Below are positions 7,734-14,702 of a stretch of DNA of 32,681 nucleotides, piece by piece (the stretch's first letter is position 1; every line of letters begins with the position of its first letter). The notes under the pieces are model-generated. The model made no database searches. It was given only the letters and a program-made list of their open reading frames with translations, and was not told the origin of the DNA. The position numbers and the translations under genes are program-made. The stretch spans positions 1 to 32,681 of the forward strand of contig QCSL01000025.1 of NCBI GenBank assembly GCA_003209165.1, read 5' to 3'. This DNA comes from Synechococcus sp. AG-670-B23. GTDB lineage: Bacteria; Cyanobacteriota; Cyanobacteriia; PCC-6307; Cyanobiaceae.

Positions 7734-8373
7734 TTCGGGGCTTGCTGCCCTTGCCGAGGAGGCGAACGTTTCCTCCCTCATCCAGCGGTTCGATGTCCTC
7801 CCACCGCAGACCGCACAGCTCTGAGACCCGACAGCCCAGCAAGTAGGAACCGCGGACCATGACGTAGTCCCGCGCTGCGATGGCGGAGCCTTTTACCTTC
7901 GCGGCACTGATAACCCCGAGAACTGATGTCAGATCAGACTCAGCCAGCGGTTTGGCCAGCTTTGGTGCCGACATTCCTGTTCTTCGGGGGATTGGGTTGC
8001 GCGGCACTCCTGTCACAGCTGATCTCGTAGGTTCCGACGCCCATCGGTAGAGGGCACTAACCGCGCTGATCCGCCGGTTGAAGGAGCGCGGCATCAGCTC
8101 GCTGGCCTCCACTTGTTCCCGCAGAAGGGACACCCAGTCCTGAACCAACGCAGGATCCAGCTCCCGCAAATGCAGGTGGGGATGGTTTTGATCGCGCCAG
8201 CGGGTGAAGTGCCGCAGCTCTCGGCGGTAGCCGTCCTTGGTCTCCTGCGAGCCGGTGCGGGAGCACTGCTCCAGGAATCGCTTCAGGAGGAGCTTGTCCC
8301 CCCAGAGCACGGCACCAGCCTGGGCGGCATCGAAGAGGCGGCTGACGTACGCCAGGGCCTCCGCCTTATCCAT
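7734..8373 (-). pseudogene. Truncated XerC-like tyrosine integrase
   Basis: About 213 codons of a phage-type tyrosine recombinase: a SAM-like N-terminal DNA-binding domain (residues about 25-110, with DGYRRELRHFTRWRD and FNRRISAVSALYRWA) and the first half of the catalytic domain, with the box I arginine in LLGCRVSELCGLRWEDI (Arg182) and the beta-hairpin lysine in LLGKGSKPRTI. The frame stays open to 7507 but similarity ends near residue 213, so the HxxR box, second histidine and catalytic tyrosine are gone. It reads away from the left att copy 84 bases upstream, the usual placement for an integrase, and belongs to an older element. It is a different subfamily from the integrase at 8599. Confidence 0.8.
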
Positions 8374-8395
8374 GCCCGAGAAAACGGGCGGAACG

Positions 8396-8436
8396 TTGGC
8401 AACAGTTTTGGCAACACCCCTATTTTTTGGTGTTGC
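8396..8436. repeat. Putative arm-type sites of the truncated integrase
   Basis: TTGGCAACA occurs twice in direct orientation (8396-8404, 8407-8415; 11-bp period), and GGCAACACC (8409-8417) is inverted as GGTGTTGCC (8428-8436). They lie between the truncated integrase and the att repeat, where integrase arm sites or an autoregulatory operator would be expected. Role inferred. Confidence 0.4.
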
Positions 8437-8456
8437 CGTAAGTGCCGAGTTGTCAG

Positions 8457-8498
8457 TGTTGAGGGGGTCTTCCAGCCCCCGTGAGTCAATTGGGTGAT
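8457..8498. other. Left attachment-site copy (att)
   Basis: This 42-bp sequence, plus-strand start GTTGAGGGGG and end GGGTGATA, matches 16312-16353 at 39 of 42 positions in direct orientation. The right copy is the 3' end of the ssrA coding piece. It includes a GGGGG/CCCCC hairpin. It bounds the integrated element on the left and also lies beside the older truncated integrase, so it may have served two elements in tandem. Confidence 0.85.
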
Positions 8499-8524
8499 AC
8501 GACTGTCCGCCGTCTAGTCGCAGA

Positions 8525-8534
8525 CTGGAGTCTC
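8525..8534. repeat. Terminal inverted 10-mer, left
   Basis: CTGGAGTCTC here is the exact inverse of GAGACTCCAG at 16291-16300. Both lie 12-27 bases inside the att repeats, so each end of the element carries the same word pointing inwards. Possible integrase or excisionase site. Confidence 0.4.
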
Positions 8535-8598
8535 AGAATCAGCCCAGTCATAGCAACGGAATCCGAGGGAATCTCAGGGAAAGTGGGTTGAAGCGAAG

Positions 8599-9897
8599 GT
8601 GATCCTGGGTCACAATTGGGGTCACAAAACGGGTCATTTGGCTGATTTCGGTCCTGGGTTCCAGAGCGCGGTGAAGTCGGCTTACCCCGGCTGGAGCGTT
8701 GTGCGTCACACCGCCACCAGCAAGATCCGGCTCCGTGTTCGAAGCGGTGAACGATGCGTCGGTGAGCAGGCCGTGCTGCCCCTCACCTGGGAGGCCCGCA
8801 ACGTGGCGGAGGCGATGCAGTGGATCGGTCGGATCTACAAGCTGGTCCACGCCGAAGAGCACAGCCTGAAGACCGCTCGCGATGCGGTGCTGGGCAAGAC
8901 CACCACCCACGTTGAGAAGAAGGACTGGAGCTGGGACCAGATCTGCGAGAAATACCGGAACCACCTCCAGACCAGGAAAAACAGAATCAAGGACACCACC
9001 TTCGAGGCGTCCTATGGCCGCTACTGGGAGGTGATGCTCAAGCTGCTCCGCAGCAACACACCACCGCGCACCGGCGCTCAGCTGCTGGATGCCGTGCTGT
9101 CAGCCCCCAGGGTCAGCAAGAAGCCCGGGAAGATGTTCGGCACCCCCCTGAAGACCTGGGGCGAGCAAGACGCCAGCCGGTTGGAGTGCAGCCTGGCGAT
9201 CAAGAACCTGCTGACCTACGCGGTGTCGATGGACTACCGCCCAGGGGTGTGGCTGATTCCAGAAGCCCTCTACGAAGACCTCCGCGGGGCAGAGGGTGCT
9301 GGCGGCAAAGAGAAGAGTGACCTGACCGACATCGAGATCCTGGAACTCATCCAGGCCATCGAGCAGCGCAGCCCAGGCTGGGCATCAGTGCTGCGCCTCT
9401 GCGCCACGTTCGGGCTGAGGCCGTGCGAGGCAGACAGGAACCGCCACCTGGAGGTGAGAACCAACAGCCGCGGCCAGGAGCAGCTCCACTGCAGCTATCA
9501 GAAGAAGGCTGGGAAACGCCTCACCCCGCAGCGTTGGCTGGTGCCCCTGCCATTCATCGACCACGGTGGCGAGAAGGTCTGGTGGGACGGCTGGCGGCAG
9601 CTGAACGATCTGCCGTGGCCCCCGGTTGAGCGGGTCGATGGTGCTGCACTCGGGAAGTTCCTGCGCCGACAACCGGAGTGGAAAGCCATGGTGGCTGAGA
9701 AGGCCAAACAGGGGCTCCAGCTCAAGCCCTACGCCTTCAGAGATTCATTCACCCACCGCTGCGCTCGCTTCGGGATCGCTGATGCAGACGCGGCTCTGGC
9801 GAGCGGCCATAGCGTAAAAGTTCACCGCGCTTCGTACATCACAACCGGCGTTGAAACGATGCTCGATGCGTTTGAACGTGCAGCAGGAAGGAATTGA
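8599..9897 (+). CDS. Tyrosine integrase of the ssrA-integrated element, up to 432 aa
   Basis: Site-specific recombinase expected to catalyse integration into the ssrA 3' end. It has an N-terminal arm-binding region, a core-binding region (about residues 110-215) and a catalytic domain. Box I arginine is Arg274 in ATFGLRPCEADR; box II reads KPYAFRDSFTHRC, giving Tyr378-x-x-Arg381 instead of the usual His-x-x-Arg; the second histidine is His404 in ASGHS and the nucleophile is probably Tyr413 in RASYITTG. The relatives at 481, 3568 and 6128 share this box II form. The start is uncertain: GTG 8599 overlaps the GGGTCAC array, and later starts (TTG 8638, GTG 8671) are possible. It begins 100 bases inside the left att copy and reads inwards. 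It appears intact. Confidence 0.85.
   Translation: MILGHNWGHKTGHLADFGPGFQSAVKSAYPGWSVVRHTATSKIRLRVRSGERCVGEQAVLPLTWEARNVAEAMQWIGRIYKLVHAEEHSLKTARDAVLGKTTTHVEKKDWSWDQICEKYRNHLQTRKNRIKDTTFEASYGRYWEVMLKLLRSNTPPRTGAQLLDAVLSAPRVSKKPGKMFGTPLKTWGEQDASRLECSLAIKNLLTYAVSMDYRPGVWLIPEALYEDLRGAEGAGGKEKSDLTDIEILELIQAIEQRSPGWASVLRLCATFGLRPCEADRNRHLEVRTNSRGQEQLHCSYQKKAGKRLTPQRWLVPLPFIDHGGEKVWWDGWRQLNDLPWPPVERVDGAALGKFLRRQPEWKAMVAEKAKQGLQLKPYAFRDSFTHRCARFGIADADAALASGHSVKVHRASYITTGVETMLDAFERAAGRN
8607..8636. repeat. 12-bp-period GGGTCAC array, left end
   Basis: GGGTCAC at 8607-8613 and 8619-8625 and GGGTCA at 8631-8636, exactly 12 bp apart. The same word with the same period occurs near the right end (16201-16261). 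Probably integrase arm-type sites or replication iterons; overlap with the integrase start suggests autoregulation. Role inferred. Confidence 0.6.
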
Positions 9898-10074
9898 ACG
9901 GAACTCGGGGGTAGACGGGAAGAATCTCCCCTGCTATGTATAAAACATCAATCGAGATGACACCCGGAAGAATCACTCTCCAAGCGATTCTGAAGGCACT
10001 CATTTCATAAGCCGGACTGCTGATTTCGATCGGCGGGTTGATGGGAGAGATACCAGACCACGCCCTTTAGCTAC

Positions 10075-10356
10075 ATGTCCCGCAAGGCCAACAAATACGC
10101 AACAGCAATCGATCGGAAAATCAATGGCCGGAGCATTCGCCTCCCCGCTGGCATTTCCGATTTCGAACGCTCTGGAGCGGATTTTGTGGCGAGCATCTTC
10201 GCCAGGGCTCATGCGGAAAACCCTGATGAGGATTGGCTTTCACAATGCCCTCCTCACATCAAGGCGGCAGCGAAGCAAAAGGGTATTACCTCCCGCCAAC
10301 ACCGTGAATTGGGTAGATACCGCGAGGATGAAAAAGATCCTCGGCATCAGCGATAA
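10075..10356 (+). CDS. Small hypothetical protein, 93 aa
   Basis: ATG 10075 to TGA 10356. It begins MSRKANKYATAIDRKINGRS and is basic and polar throughout, with RSGADFVASIFARAHAENPD in the middle; no membrane segment. A 177-base gap separates it from the integrase; that gap holds a TATAAAA-like box near 9939-9945, a possible promoter for the replication cluster. Its 3' end overlaps the start of the excisionase-like gene by 29 bases in another frame, suggesting coupled translation. Family not recognised; position between int and a HTH gene hints at a role in excision or regulation. Confidence 0.5.
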   Translation: MSRKANKYATAIDRKINGRSIRLPAGISDFERSGADFVASIFARAHAENPDEDWLSQCPPHIKAAAKQKGITSRQHRELGRYREDEKDPRHQR

Positions 10357-10540
10357 AACGCTGCTCAGCCTCAAGAATCACACCACAATGTTCCGCGAGG
10401 GGCACGACTGGCGACGCAAAGGCGTCTCAGCCCGCAGCCCTCTGCAGTGGAACGTTGCGTCCACAGAGCAAGCCTTCACCAACTGGAAGCGCCCTGCGGC
10501 CAGCACCGTGGAGACCTTCGAGCGCGTGGGGGTTAAGTGA
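10328..10540 (+). CDS. Excisionase-like / HTH DNA-binding protein, 70 aa
   Basis: Start chosen at ATG 10328 (GTG 10304 would add eight residues). The N-terminus MKKILGISDKTLLSLKNHT is a plausible winged-helix recognition segment, followed by FREGHDWRRKG and SPLQWNVASTEQAFTNWKRP, the layout of recombination directionality factors and MerR-type excisionases (helix-turn-helix, then a wing with a tryptophan in the specificity strand). It probably steers the integrase towards excision or represses the replication genes. The stop overlaps the next start as TGATG, so the two are translationally coupled. Assignment rests on pattern and position, not on a catalytic motif. Confidence 0.5.
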   Translation: MKKILGISDKTLLSLKNHTTMFREGHDWRRKGVSARSPLQWNVASTEQAFTNWKRPAASTVETFERVGVK

Positions 10541-10857
10541 TGACTAAGGACATCAAAATGGTCATCCACTGTGGTGACGAGAAACTCGAAATCCTGGGCC
10601 ACGATCTGCACCACAACCTGATCCTTAGTGCCATCCGTGACGCCTACAAGGCGAAAGGGAACCGCTGGGGAATGGCGCTCTTCCAGAAGCTATCGGCGCT
10701 CAACTCGCTGCATTACGCCTCTGTGGATGCCGCCTGCAGCGAGCACTACTTCGAGGAAGCAGTGACCAACGGGCTGGAGGAGATCAACGCTCCCAGGATC
10801 TACTACGAGCTGCAACCCGAGGAACTGCCTCAGCGCGCTCCTTATCAAAAGGGCTGA
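10540..10857 (+). CDS. Hypothetical protein, 105 aa
   Basis: ATG 10540 shares its A with the preceding stop (TGATG). The product opens MTKDIKMVIHCGDEKLEILG and contains LILSAIRDAYKAKGNRWGMA and a C-terminal EINAPRIYYELQPEELPQRA. It looks like a small alpha/beta cytosolic protein without metal or nucleotide motifs. Its stop lies 3 bases before the primase-polymerase start, so it is almost surely in the replication operon. It could be a regulator or accessory factor of the primase. No family recognised. Confidence 0.6.
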   Translation: MTKDIKMVIHCGDEKLEILGHDLHHNLILSAIRDAYKAKGNRWGMALFQKLSALNSLHYASVDAACSEHYFEEAVTNGLEEINAPRIYYELQPEELPQRAPYQKG

Positions 10858-10860
10858 CCC

Positions 10861-11994
10861 ATGAAAAAACCCGCCGGTGGCACGGCGGGTCTGGGCAGTG
10901 ATTTCGATGAATCAATCCTAGATCCGACCGCCGGGGAGCAACCGTCTCCCCAGTCACAGCCTGTTTTGGACCTAGACCAGCAGGCGATTCTCAACAAGCT
11001 GGACGCAGCATCCGAGTCCAACTTGGGACCGTCTCAAAAAACCGAGCCACATCCCAGTGGCTTCGGTGAGATGAGACAGGAAAACCGCCGCGTACCTGCA
11101 CCAGCAGCAGTAACGCCAGAGCTGTTGGCCCGGCTCGAACCCATCAGCAAGATCCACCGGCTTCTGCCAGTTGGTGGTGGCGATGAGTTCAAGGCACCGC
11201 TGGTCTCAGATTGGCCTAACCACCCAGGGGTGTCGATCCCCGACATCCTCAGGTTCAAGAGGCTCCGATCTATTGGCGTGGCCATGGATCACCTCGTCTG
11301 CATCGACGTTGATGGCATCACAGCGGTCGAGAGACTGCTGGCCCTGGGCCTCCTCGATCCTGAACTGATCAACACCTGGCGGATCGATCGTGACAACGAT
11401 CCCCACCGGTTCAAGTTGTTGTGGGAACCAACCCCAGATCAGCTCCGTCTGCTCCCGAAGCGGATCAGCGGCAAGGATCCGACTAAGCCCCCGGTGAAGG
11501 AGGGCAGGACTGTTCTGCAGAAAGGCGAAGCGGTGGAGCGGTTCGCTCTCCACACCGGTCGTCAGGTCGTCGTCATTGGCGACCACTACAGCGGCGGACA
11601 CTATTGCTGGCCCACTGGCGGCGGCCCAGAAGCACTGTCAGCACTGCCATCCCAGTGGTTCGACTACATCGTCGAACAGGAACGGGACTACCCCAAGCCA
11701 GCAGCAGGGGCACACCGCACCGTCAGCACACGACGGGATGACTGGAGAACGCTCCAGCACTGCCCGATTTGCGGGCGCAACTCAAACGTTGTTTGTCAGA
11801 TCCATACCGATGGCGAAACCATCCGATGCTTCAGAGGTTCAACCTTCTTCCCCCCTGATCTCCAACCCGGAGAGCTCACAGGGGACTGGCGATACAAGCG
11901 CGATCAGCACGTCGGCTGGGGCACCTTCGCCATCTTCCACAGAGCCAACCTCGGGTCTCCCCTCCAACGACTCAGGAGGCAGCACCGTGACTGA
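10861..11994 (+). CDS. Primase-polymerase-like replication protein, 377 aa
   Basis: Likely element-encoded primase of the archaeo-eukaryotic (PrimPol) fold. After a disordered, Gln/Pro-rich N-terminus of about 85 residues come WPNHPGVSIPDILRF, the metal-binding-like strand LVCIDVDG (Asp149, Asp151), PHRFKLLWEP near 181-190, and LHTGRQVVVIGDHYSGGHYC with the wall of glycines typical of the family. A zinc finger follows (Cys301-x-x-Cys304, Cys312, His315, Cys323). The order fits PF09250-like proteins found next to VapE helicases. A strong hairpin overlaps codons 3-10. The 3' end overlaps the helicase start by 8 bases. Polymerase activity is inferred; I cannot place every catalytic residue. Confidence 0.65.
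   Translation: MKKPAGGTAGLGSDFDESILDPTAGEQPSPQSQPVLDLDQQAILNKLDAASESNLGPSQKTEPHPSGFGEMRQENRRVPAPAAVTPELLARLEPISKIHRLLPVGGGDEFKAPLVSDWPNHPGVSIPDILRFKRLRSIGVAMDHLVCIDVDGITAVERLLALGLLDPELINTWRIDRDNDPHRFKLLWEPTPDQLRLLPKRISGKDPTKPPVKEGRTVLQKGEAVERFALHTGRQVVVIGDHYSGGHYCWPTGGGPEALSALPSQWFDYIVEQERDYPKPAAGAHRTVSTRRDDWRTLQHCPICGRNSNVVCQIHTDGETIRCFRGSTFFPPDLQPGELTGDWRYKRDQHVGWGTFAIFHRANLGSPLQRLRRQHRD
10864..10890 (-). terminator. Minus-strand terminator inside the primase start
   Basis: Perfect stem ACCCGCC (10869-10875)/GGCGGGT (10884-10890) with an 8-base loop; on the minus strand it is followed by five to six T (plus-strand A at 10864-10869). Intrinsic terminator for antisense transcription, overlapping codons 2-10 of the primase gene. 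Confidence 0.6.
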
Positions 11995-13426
11995 TCTCCT
12001 GCGTGTGGACTGGATGCCGGATGGCTGGTTCACCGACAAAGAAGGCAACGATCTCGGCACCGGTCTGGCGCCTGGGGACCTTTGCGTGCAGTTGAGGAAA
12101 GGGCTCGGAACACGATTGCGATGGAACGAACTCCTCCTTCAACCAGAGCTGAATGGGCAGCCAATCCCAGGGACAGCCTTGGAGCAGCTGTATGTCGCCT
12201 TATCGGAGCGGGGATGGCGGATCAGCCAAAAACCCGCGGAAGATGCTGTGCTCCGCGTCGCCCAAGAGAATCGATTTCACCCTGTCGTGGTGTACCTGGA
12301 GACCCTGGTCAAGGCTCCCGATCTAGACCCCATCGACCTGGATGAAATCGGCAGCTACTGGGGGGTCCAGGACGATCAGCTGTCGTGCCGGATGCTTCGA
12401 GTGATGCTGCTGGGAGCCGTTGCCCGCATCTACGACCCCGGCACCAAATTCGACACCATGGTGGTGTTCAAAGGTGAGCAGGGGAGAGGCAAATCAACCT
12501 CGCTCCGCAAGCTGTTTGGGCCGCAGTGGCTGGTCGATACCCAGCAGCCGAAGCACAAGGATCAGCTGCTCGTTCTGCACAGGTGCTGGTGCTACGAGGC
12601 GGCGGAGCTGGACTACATGACCAGCCGCAAGGAATCGGGGCTGATCAAGGGCCTGCTGAGTTCAGCGGTGGACACCTTCCTCGCACCCTATGGGCGCTTC
12701 CTTGAGGCCCATCCGCGCCGATCAATCATGGTCGGCACCTGCAACCGAGACGACTTCCTCAGGGATGCCACCGGCCACCGGCGCTTCCTCGTTATCGAGA
12801 CGGGCCAGATCGATTGTGACCGGATTGAGGCTGATCGCGACCGCATCTGGCGTGCTGCTGTTCGGGCCTATCAGGAGGGGGAGCCTGCGTTCCTGTCAGC
12901 AGAAGATCAGGAAGCCAGCAACCAGCGGAACAAGAGCTTCGAACTGGAGAACCCATTCGAGGCAAGCGTGGGGCACTGGCTCCGCTATGGCGTGATCCCA
13001 AATGATCAGTTCACCTTCGACGAGTGCCTGAAAGGGATCGACCGGTGCAACCTTCCCAACACCGATCGCCACCATGTCAAAGAGGCGTTGAAGGAGCACG
13101 GCTGCAAGCCGCCGAAACAGCAAGTCCGCCGCAACGGCGTGAAGGTCAGGCTGTGGACTCACTACCGAGCTGCCTCGGCTGCCTCACCCTCTGCGAGGGG
13201 GCATGAGGCGCCTCAATCAGCAGCGACAGCAAAGGGGCCGGGCGATTTGTCTCATGCCTCTCCTCCTTTTAGAGAAAGGAGTGAATTACAAGAAACAGGG
13301 GGGCATCAACAGTCCCTGCCGGGATGTGCGGAAAAGGGTGAGGCGGCGAGACAACAGCCCAAACCCCCTGTGGGATCTGGATTTGATGTGACCTCGGATG
13401 ACTTGGGATGTGAGGCAAGCTCATAA
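11987..13426 (+). CDS. VapE/VirE-type replicative helicase, 479 aa
   Basis: P-loop ATPase of the virulence-associated E family, commonly paired with primases in phage satellites and prophages. GTG 11987 is chosen because AGGAGG lies 7 bases upstream (11974-11979) and it overlaps the primase stop; the frame is open further back but without support. Walker A is GEQGRGKST (residues 163-171); a Walker B-like CYEAAELDYM follows near 202-211; the family signature GTCNRDDFLRDATGHRRFLV spans about 250-269 and carries the arginine finger and sensor residues. The last 90 residues are low-complexity Pro/Ser/Gln. With the primase it forms the replication module of the element. Appears intact. Confidence 0.85.
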   Translation: MTDLLRVDWMPDGWFTDKEGNDLGTGLAPGDLCVQLRKGLGTRLRWNELLLQPELNGQPIPGTALEQLYVALSERGWRISQKPAEDAVLRVAQENRFHPVVVYLETLVKAPDLDPIDLDEIGSYWGVQDDQLSCRMLRVMLLGAVARIYDPGTKFDTMVVFKGEQGRGKSTSLRKLFGPQWLVDTQQPKHKDQLLVLHRCWCYEAAELDYMTSRKESGLIKGLLSSAVDTFLAPYGRFLEAHPRRSIMVGTCNRDDFLRDATGHRRFLVIETGQIDCDRIEADRDRIWRAAVRAYQEGEPAFLSAEDQEASNQRNKSFELENPFEASVGHWLRYGVIPNDQFTFDECLKGIDRCNLPNTDRHHVKEALKEHGCKPPKQQVRRNGVKVRLWTHYRAASAASPSARGHEAPQSAATAKGPGDLSHASPPFRERSELQETGGHQQSLPGCAEKGEAARQQPKPPVGSGFDVTSDDLGCEASS

Positions 13427-13451
13427 TGAGAAAGCATTGGTCCCATCAACG

Positions 13452-13679
13452 ATGCAAGCCGTCAAAGCAATCCTGGCAGGAACAGTCTTAACTCTTACAA
13501 GCAGTGTTTCGGCACTCGCAAATCCTTACCTGCCTCAAAACAACCGATATGCGCCTCAACAAAACCGCTACTCTGAGTACCAAAATCCATACTCAAAATA
13601 TCAAAATCCTTACAGCGAGTATCAAAATAAATACAGCGATAAATACATTATGAAGTGCCAAGAGACTGGTGGCTGCTAA
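13452..13679 (+). CDS. Secreted Tyr/Asn/Gln heptad-repeat protein, 75 aa
   Basis: ATG 13452 gives a clear Sec signal peptide (MQAVKAILAGTVLTLTSSVS, cleavage after ALA). The mature 50 residues are built of about five 7-residue units of the form QNPYSKY or QNPYSEY, imperfect near both ends, closing with KCQETGGC (two cysteines). The repeats are also visible in the DNA as a 21-bp period. A longer start at 13398 would bury the signal. It begins 25 bases after the helicase gene. Likely exported and surface- or matrix-associated; tyrosine-rich repeats can aggregate or bind surfaces, but that is inference. It is cargo-like compared with the replication genes. Confidence 0.65.
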   Translation: MQAVKAILAGTVLTLTSSVSALANPYLPQNNRYAPQQNRYSEYQNPYSKYQNPYSEYQNKYSDKYIMKCQETGGC

Positions 13680-13924
13680 TTCAAGCGGCTCTCGGAACTA
13701 GTCACCGCCTTGAATGAACGTGCAACAAAGTTGCTCGTCTGTTCAATTTGACAATTTGCTCCGAGCTTCAGTCCTGCGTGCTTGCTGGAATGGCAGGTAC
13801 GCAGGACAGTCCATTCATCGTGGTGAGACCCAGCAACGGCAACGACTGGGATCCCAGCAATTGAGATGAGATCTGAGCCGGTTGAGACAGGTTTTTTCGT
13901 GTCCAGATCGGGTCCAGCGCCCAC
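13676..13924 (-). CDS. Possible small protein, 82 aa
   Basis: The minus frame from GTG 13924 to TAG 13676 encodes STGSDLISIAGIPVVAVAGS, HDEWTVLRTCHSSKHAGLKL and GANCQIEQTSNFVARSF. The composition is unusually protein-like for a non-coding frame and the upstream part of the same frame is not. It overlaps the stop of the heptad-repeat gene convergently by 4 bases. No Shine-Dalgarno sequence is obvious at the GTG, and the true start may be elsewhere or lost. It may be a real gene or a remnant; family unknown. Confidence 0.35.
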   Translation of the reverse strand: MGAGPDLDTKKPVSTGSDLISIAGIPVVAVAGSHHDEWTVLRTCHSSKHAGLKLGANCQIEQTSNFVARSFKAVTSSESRLN

Positions 13925-14095
13925 GGGTCTCAGCCCGGAATTGAGATCGCGATGGGACTGGCACAGCGGCCTTGCGTCCTTGGATAAGCCAGTAGAGCTT
14001 GGGAATGAGGTTTTTTTGGGTCTCGAGTAATATCCCCATTCTTGAAGCCTGACCAAAGCTGCAAGGTTTCACGTCTAGTTGTATTTCCAACCCTG

Positions 14096-14323
14096 ATGAA
14101 AACACTTCTCTTAATTGCTTCGCTGTTAGTTGTGCCTTCCGCGGTTGAAGCTCAAACAACCTGCTCCACCTACGGAGGTCAGACCTCCTGCTACGGAAGC
14201 GGTGGCTCCTCCTTCAACTCCAACACTTACGGCGGCCAGACCAACTACTACGGAACTGACAGCAACGGAAATTCCTACTCAGGTAGTTGTTCTTCTTACG
14301 GCGGACAAACGACCTGTTACTGA
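14096..14323 (+). CDS. Secreted YGGQT-repeat protein, 75 aa
   Basis: ATG 14096 opens a signal peptide MKTLLLIASLLVVPSAVEA, with cleavage expected after AEA-like VEA. The mature peptide is rich in Gly, Ser, Thr, Tyr and Cys and repeats STYGGQTSCY, NTYGGQTNYY and SSYGGQTTCY, with four to five cysteines flanking the repeats. A longer start at 14042 would bury the signal sequence. A strong terminator begins at its stop codon, so it is the last gene of its transcript. Proteins with C-x-x-YGGQT-x-C units occur repeatedly in marine Synechococcus to my knowledge, with unknown function; they are probably periplasmic or external. Confidence 0.7.
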   Translation: MKTLLLIASLLVVPSAVEAQTTCSTYGGQTSCYGSGGSSFNSNTYGGQTNYYGTDSNGNSYSGSCSSYGGQTTCY

Positions 14324-14343
14324 GCCTTCGGGCTCTTTTTTTT
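14322..14343 (+). terminator. Rho-independent terminator
   Basis: GAGCC (14322-14326), TTCG tetraloop, GGCTC (14331-14335), then eight T. It begins at the stop codon of the YGGQT protein and separates the rightward genes from the convergent minus-strand operon. Confidence 0.85.
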
Positions 14344-14345
14344 GC

Positions 14346-14702
14346 TTAGCGCCCGTAATAGCCACCCTTCGGCCTTCGGTTGTTCGCACCGATTCCCAGC
14401 AAGGCAGCCAACTCGCGGGTAGCGGCTACAGCTGACCCCAGCTGGTTCGTTTCCAACCCCTGCGCAGCGATTGTCTGCAGCTGGTGGATGAGGAGAGACG
14501 CCATCTCGGGGTTTTCGAGCCCCACCTTGTCCACATCGTCCCGCACTACTTTCCAGGCCCTGGCAGTGATCCTGCGGGCTGTACGACGACTGCACCCCTC
14601 TCTTTCGGCCACTTTCCCGACGACGGTGCTCGTGGAGTGACCCAACAGCAGGAGCTTCACCGCATAGTTGGTGCGCTCTCGGACTTGGTGCTTGGTGGTC
14701 AT
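14346..14702 (-). CDS. Small terminase subunit-like protein, 118 aa
   Basis: ATG 14702 has AGGAGG 5 bases upstream and overlaps the preceding stop as ATGA, which decides the start. Residues 11-50 form a helix-turn-helix with a resolvase-like recognition stretch (VAEREGCSRRTARRITARAW). The second half, MASLLIHQLQTIAAQGLETN followed by QLGSAVAATRELAALLGI, is the long helical pair seen in phage TerS proteins, which oligomerise, bind pac DNA and hand it to the large subunit. No large terminase, portal or capsid gene is in the element. A TerS-like gene on a small integrase element suggests redirection of a helper phage's packaging. It could instead be a plain HTH regulator. Confidence 0.5.
   Translation of the reverse strand: MTTKHQVRERTNYAVKLLLLGHSTSTVVGKVAEREGCSRRTARRITARAWKVVRDDVDKVGLENPEMASLLIHQLQTIAAQGLETNQLGSAVAATRELAALLGIGANNRRPKGGYYGR

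Noticed and set aside
11576-11986. Longer N-terminus for the VapE helicase
   Set aside because: This frame overlaps the primase gene and is low-complexity; AGGAGG before GTG 11987 marks a better start.
13427-13451. Start of the heptad-repeat protein at 13398
   Set aside because: It would place charged residues before the signal peptide and overlap the helicase gene; ATG 13452 gives a normal signal sequence.
14143-14343. Terminator at 14322-14343 also serving the minus-strand operon
   Set aside because: On the minus strand the hairpin is preceded, not followed, by the homopolymer, so it works only for the plus strand.
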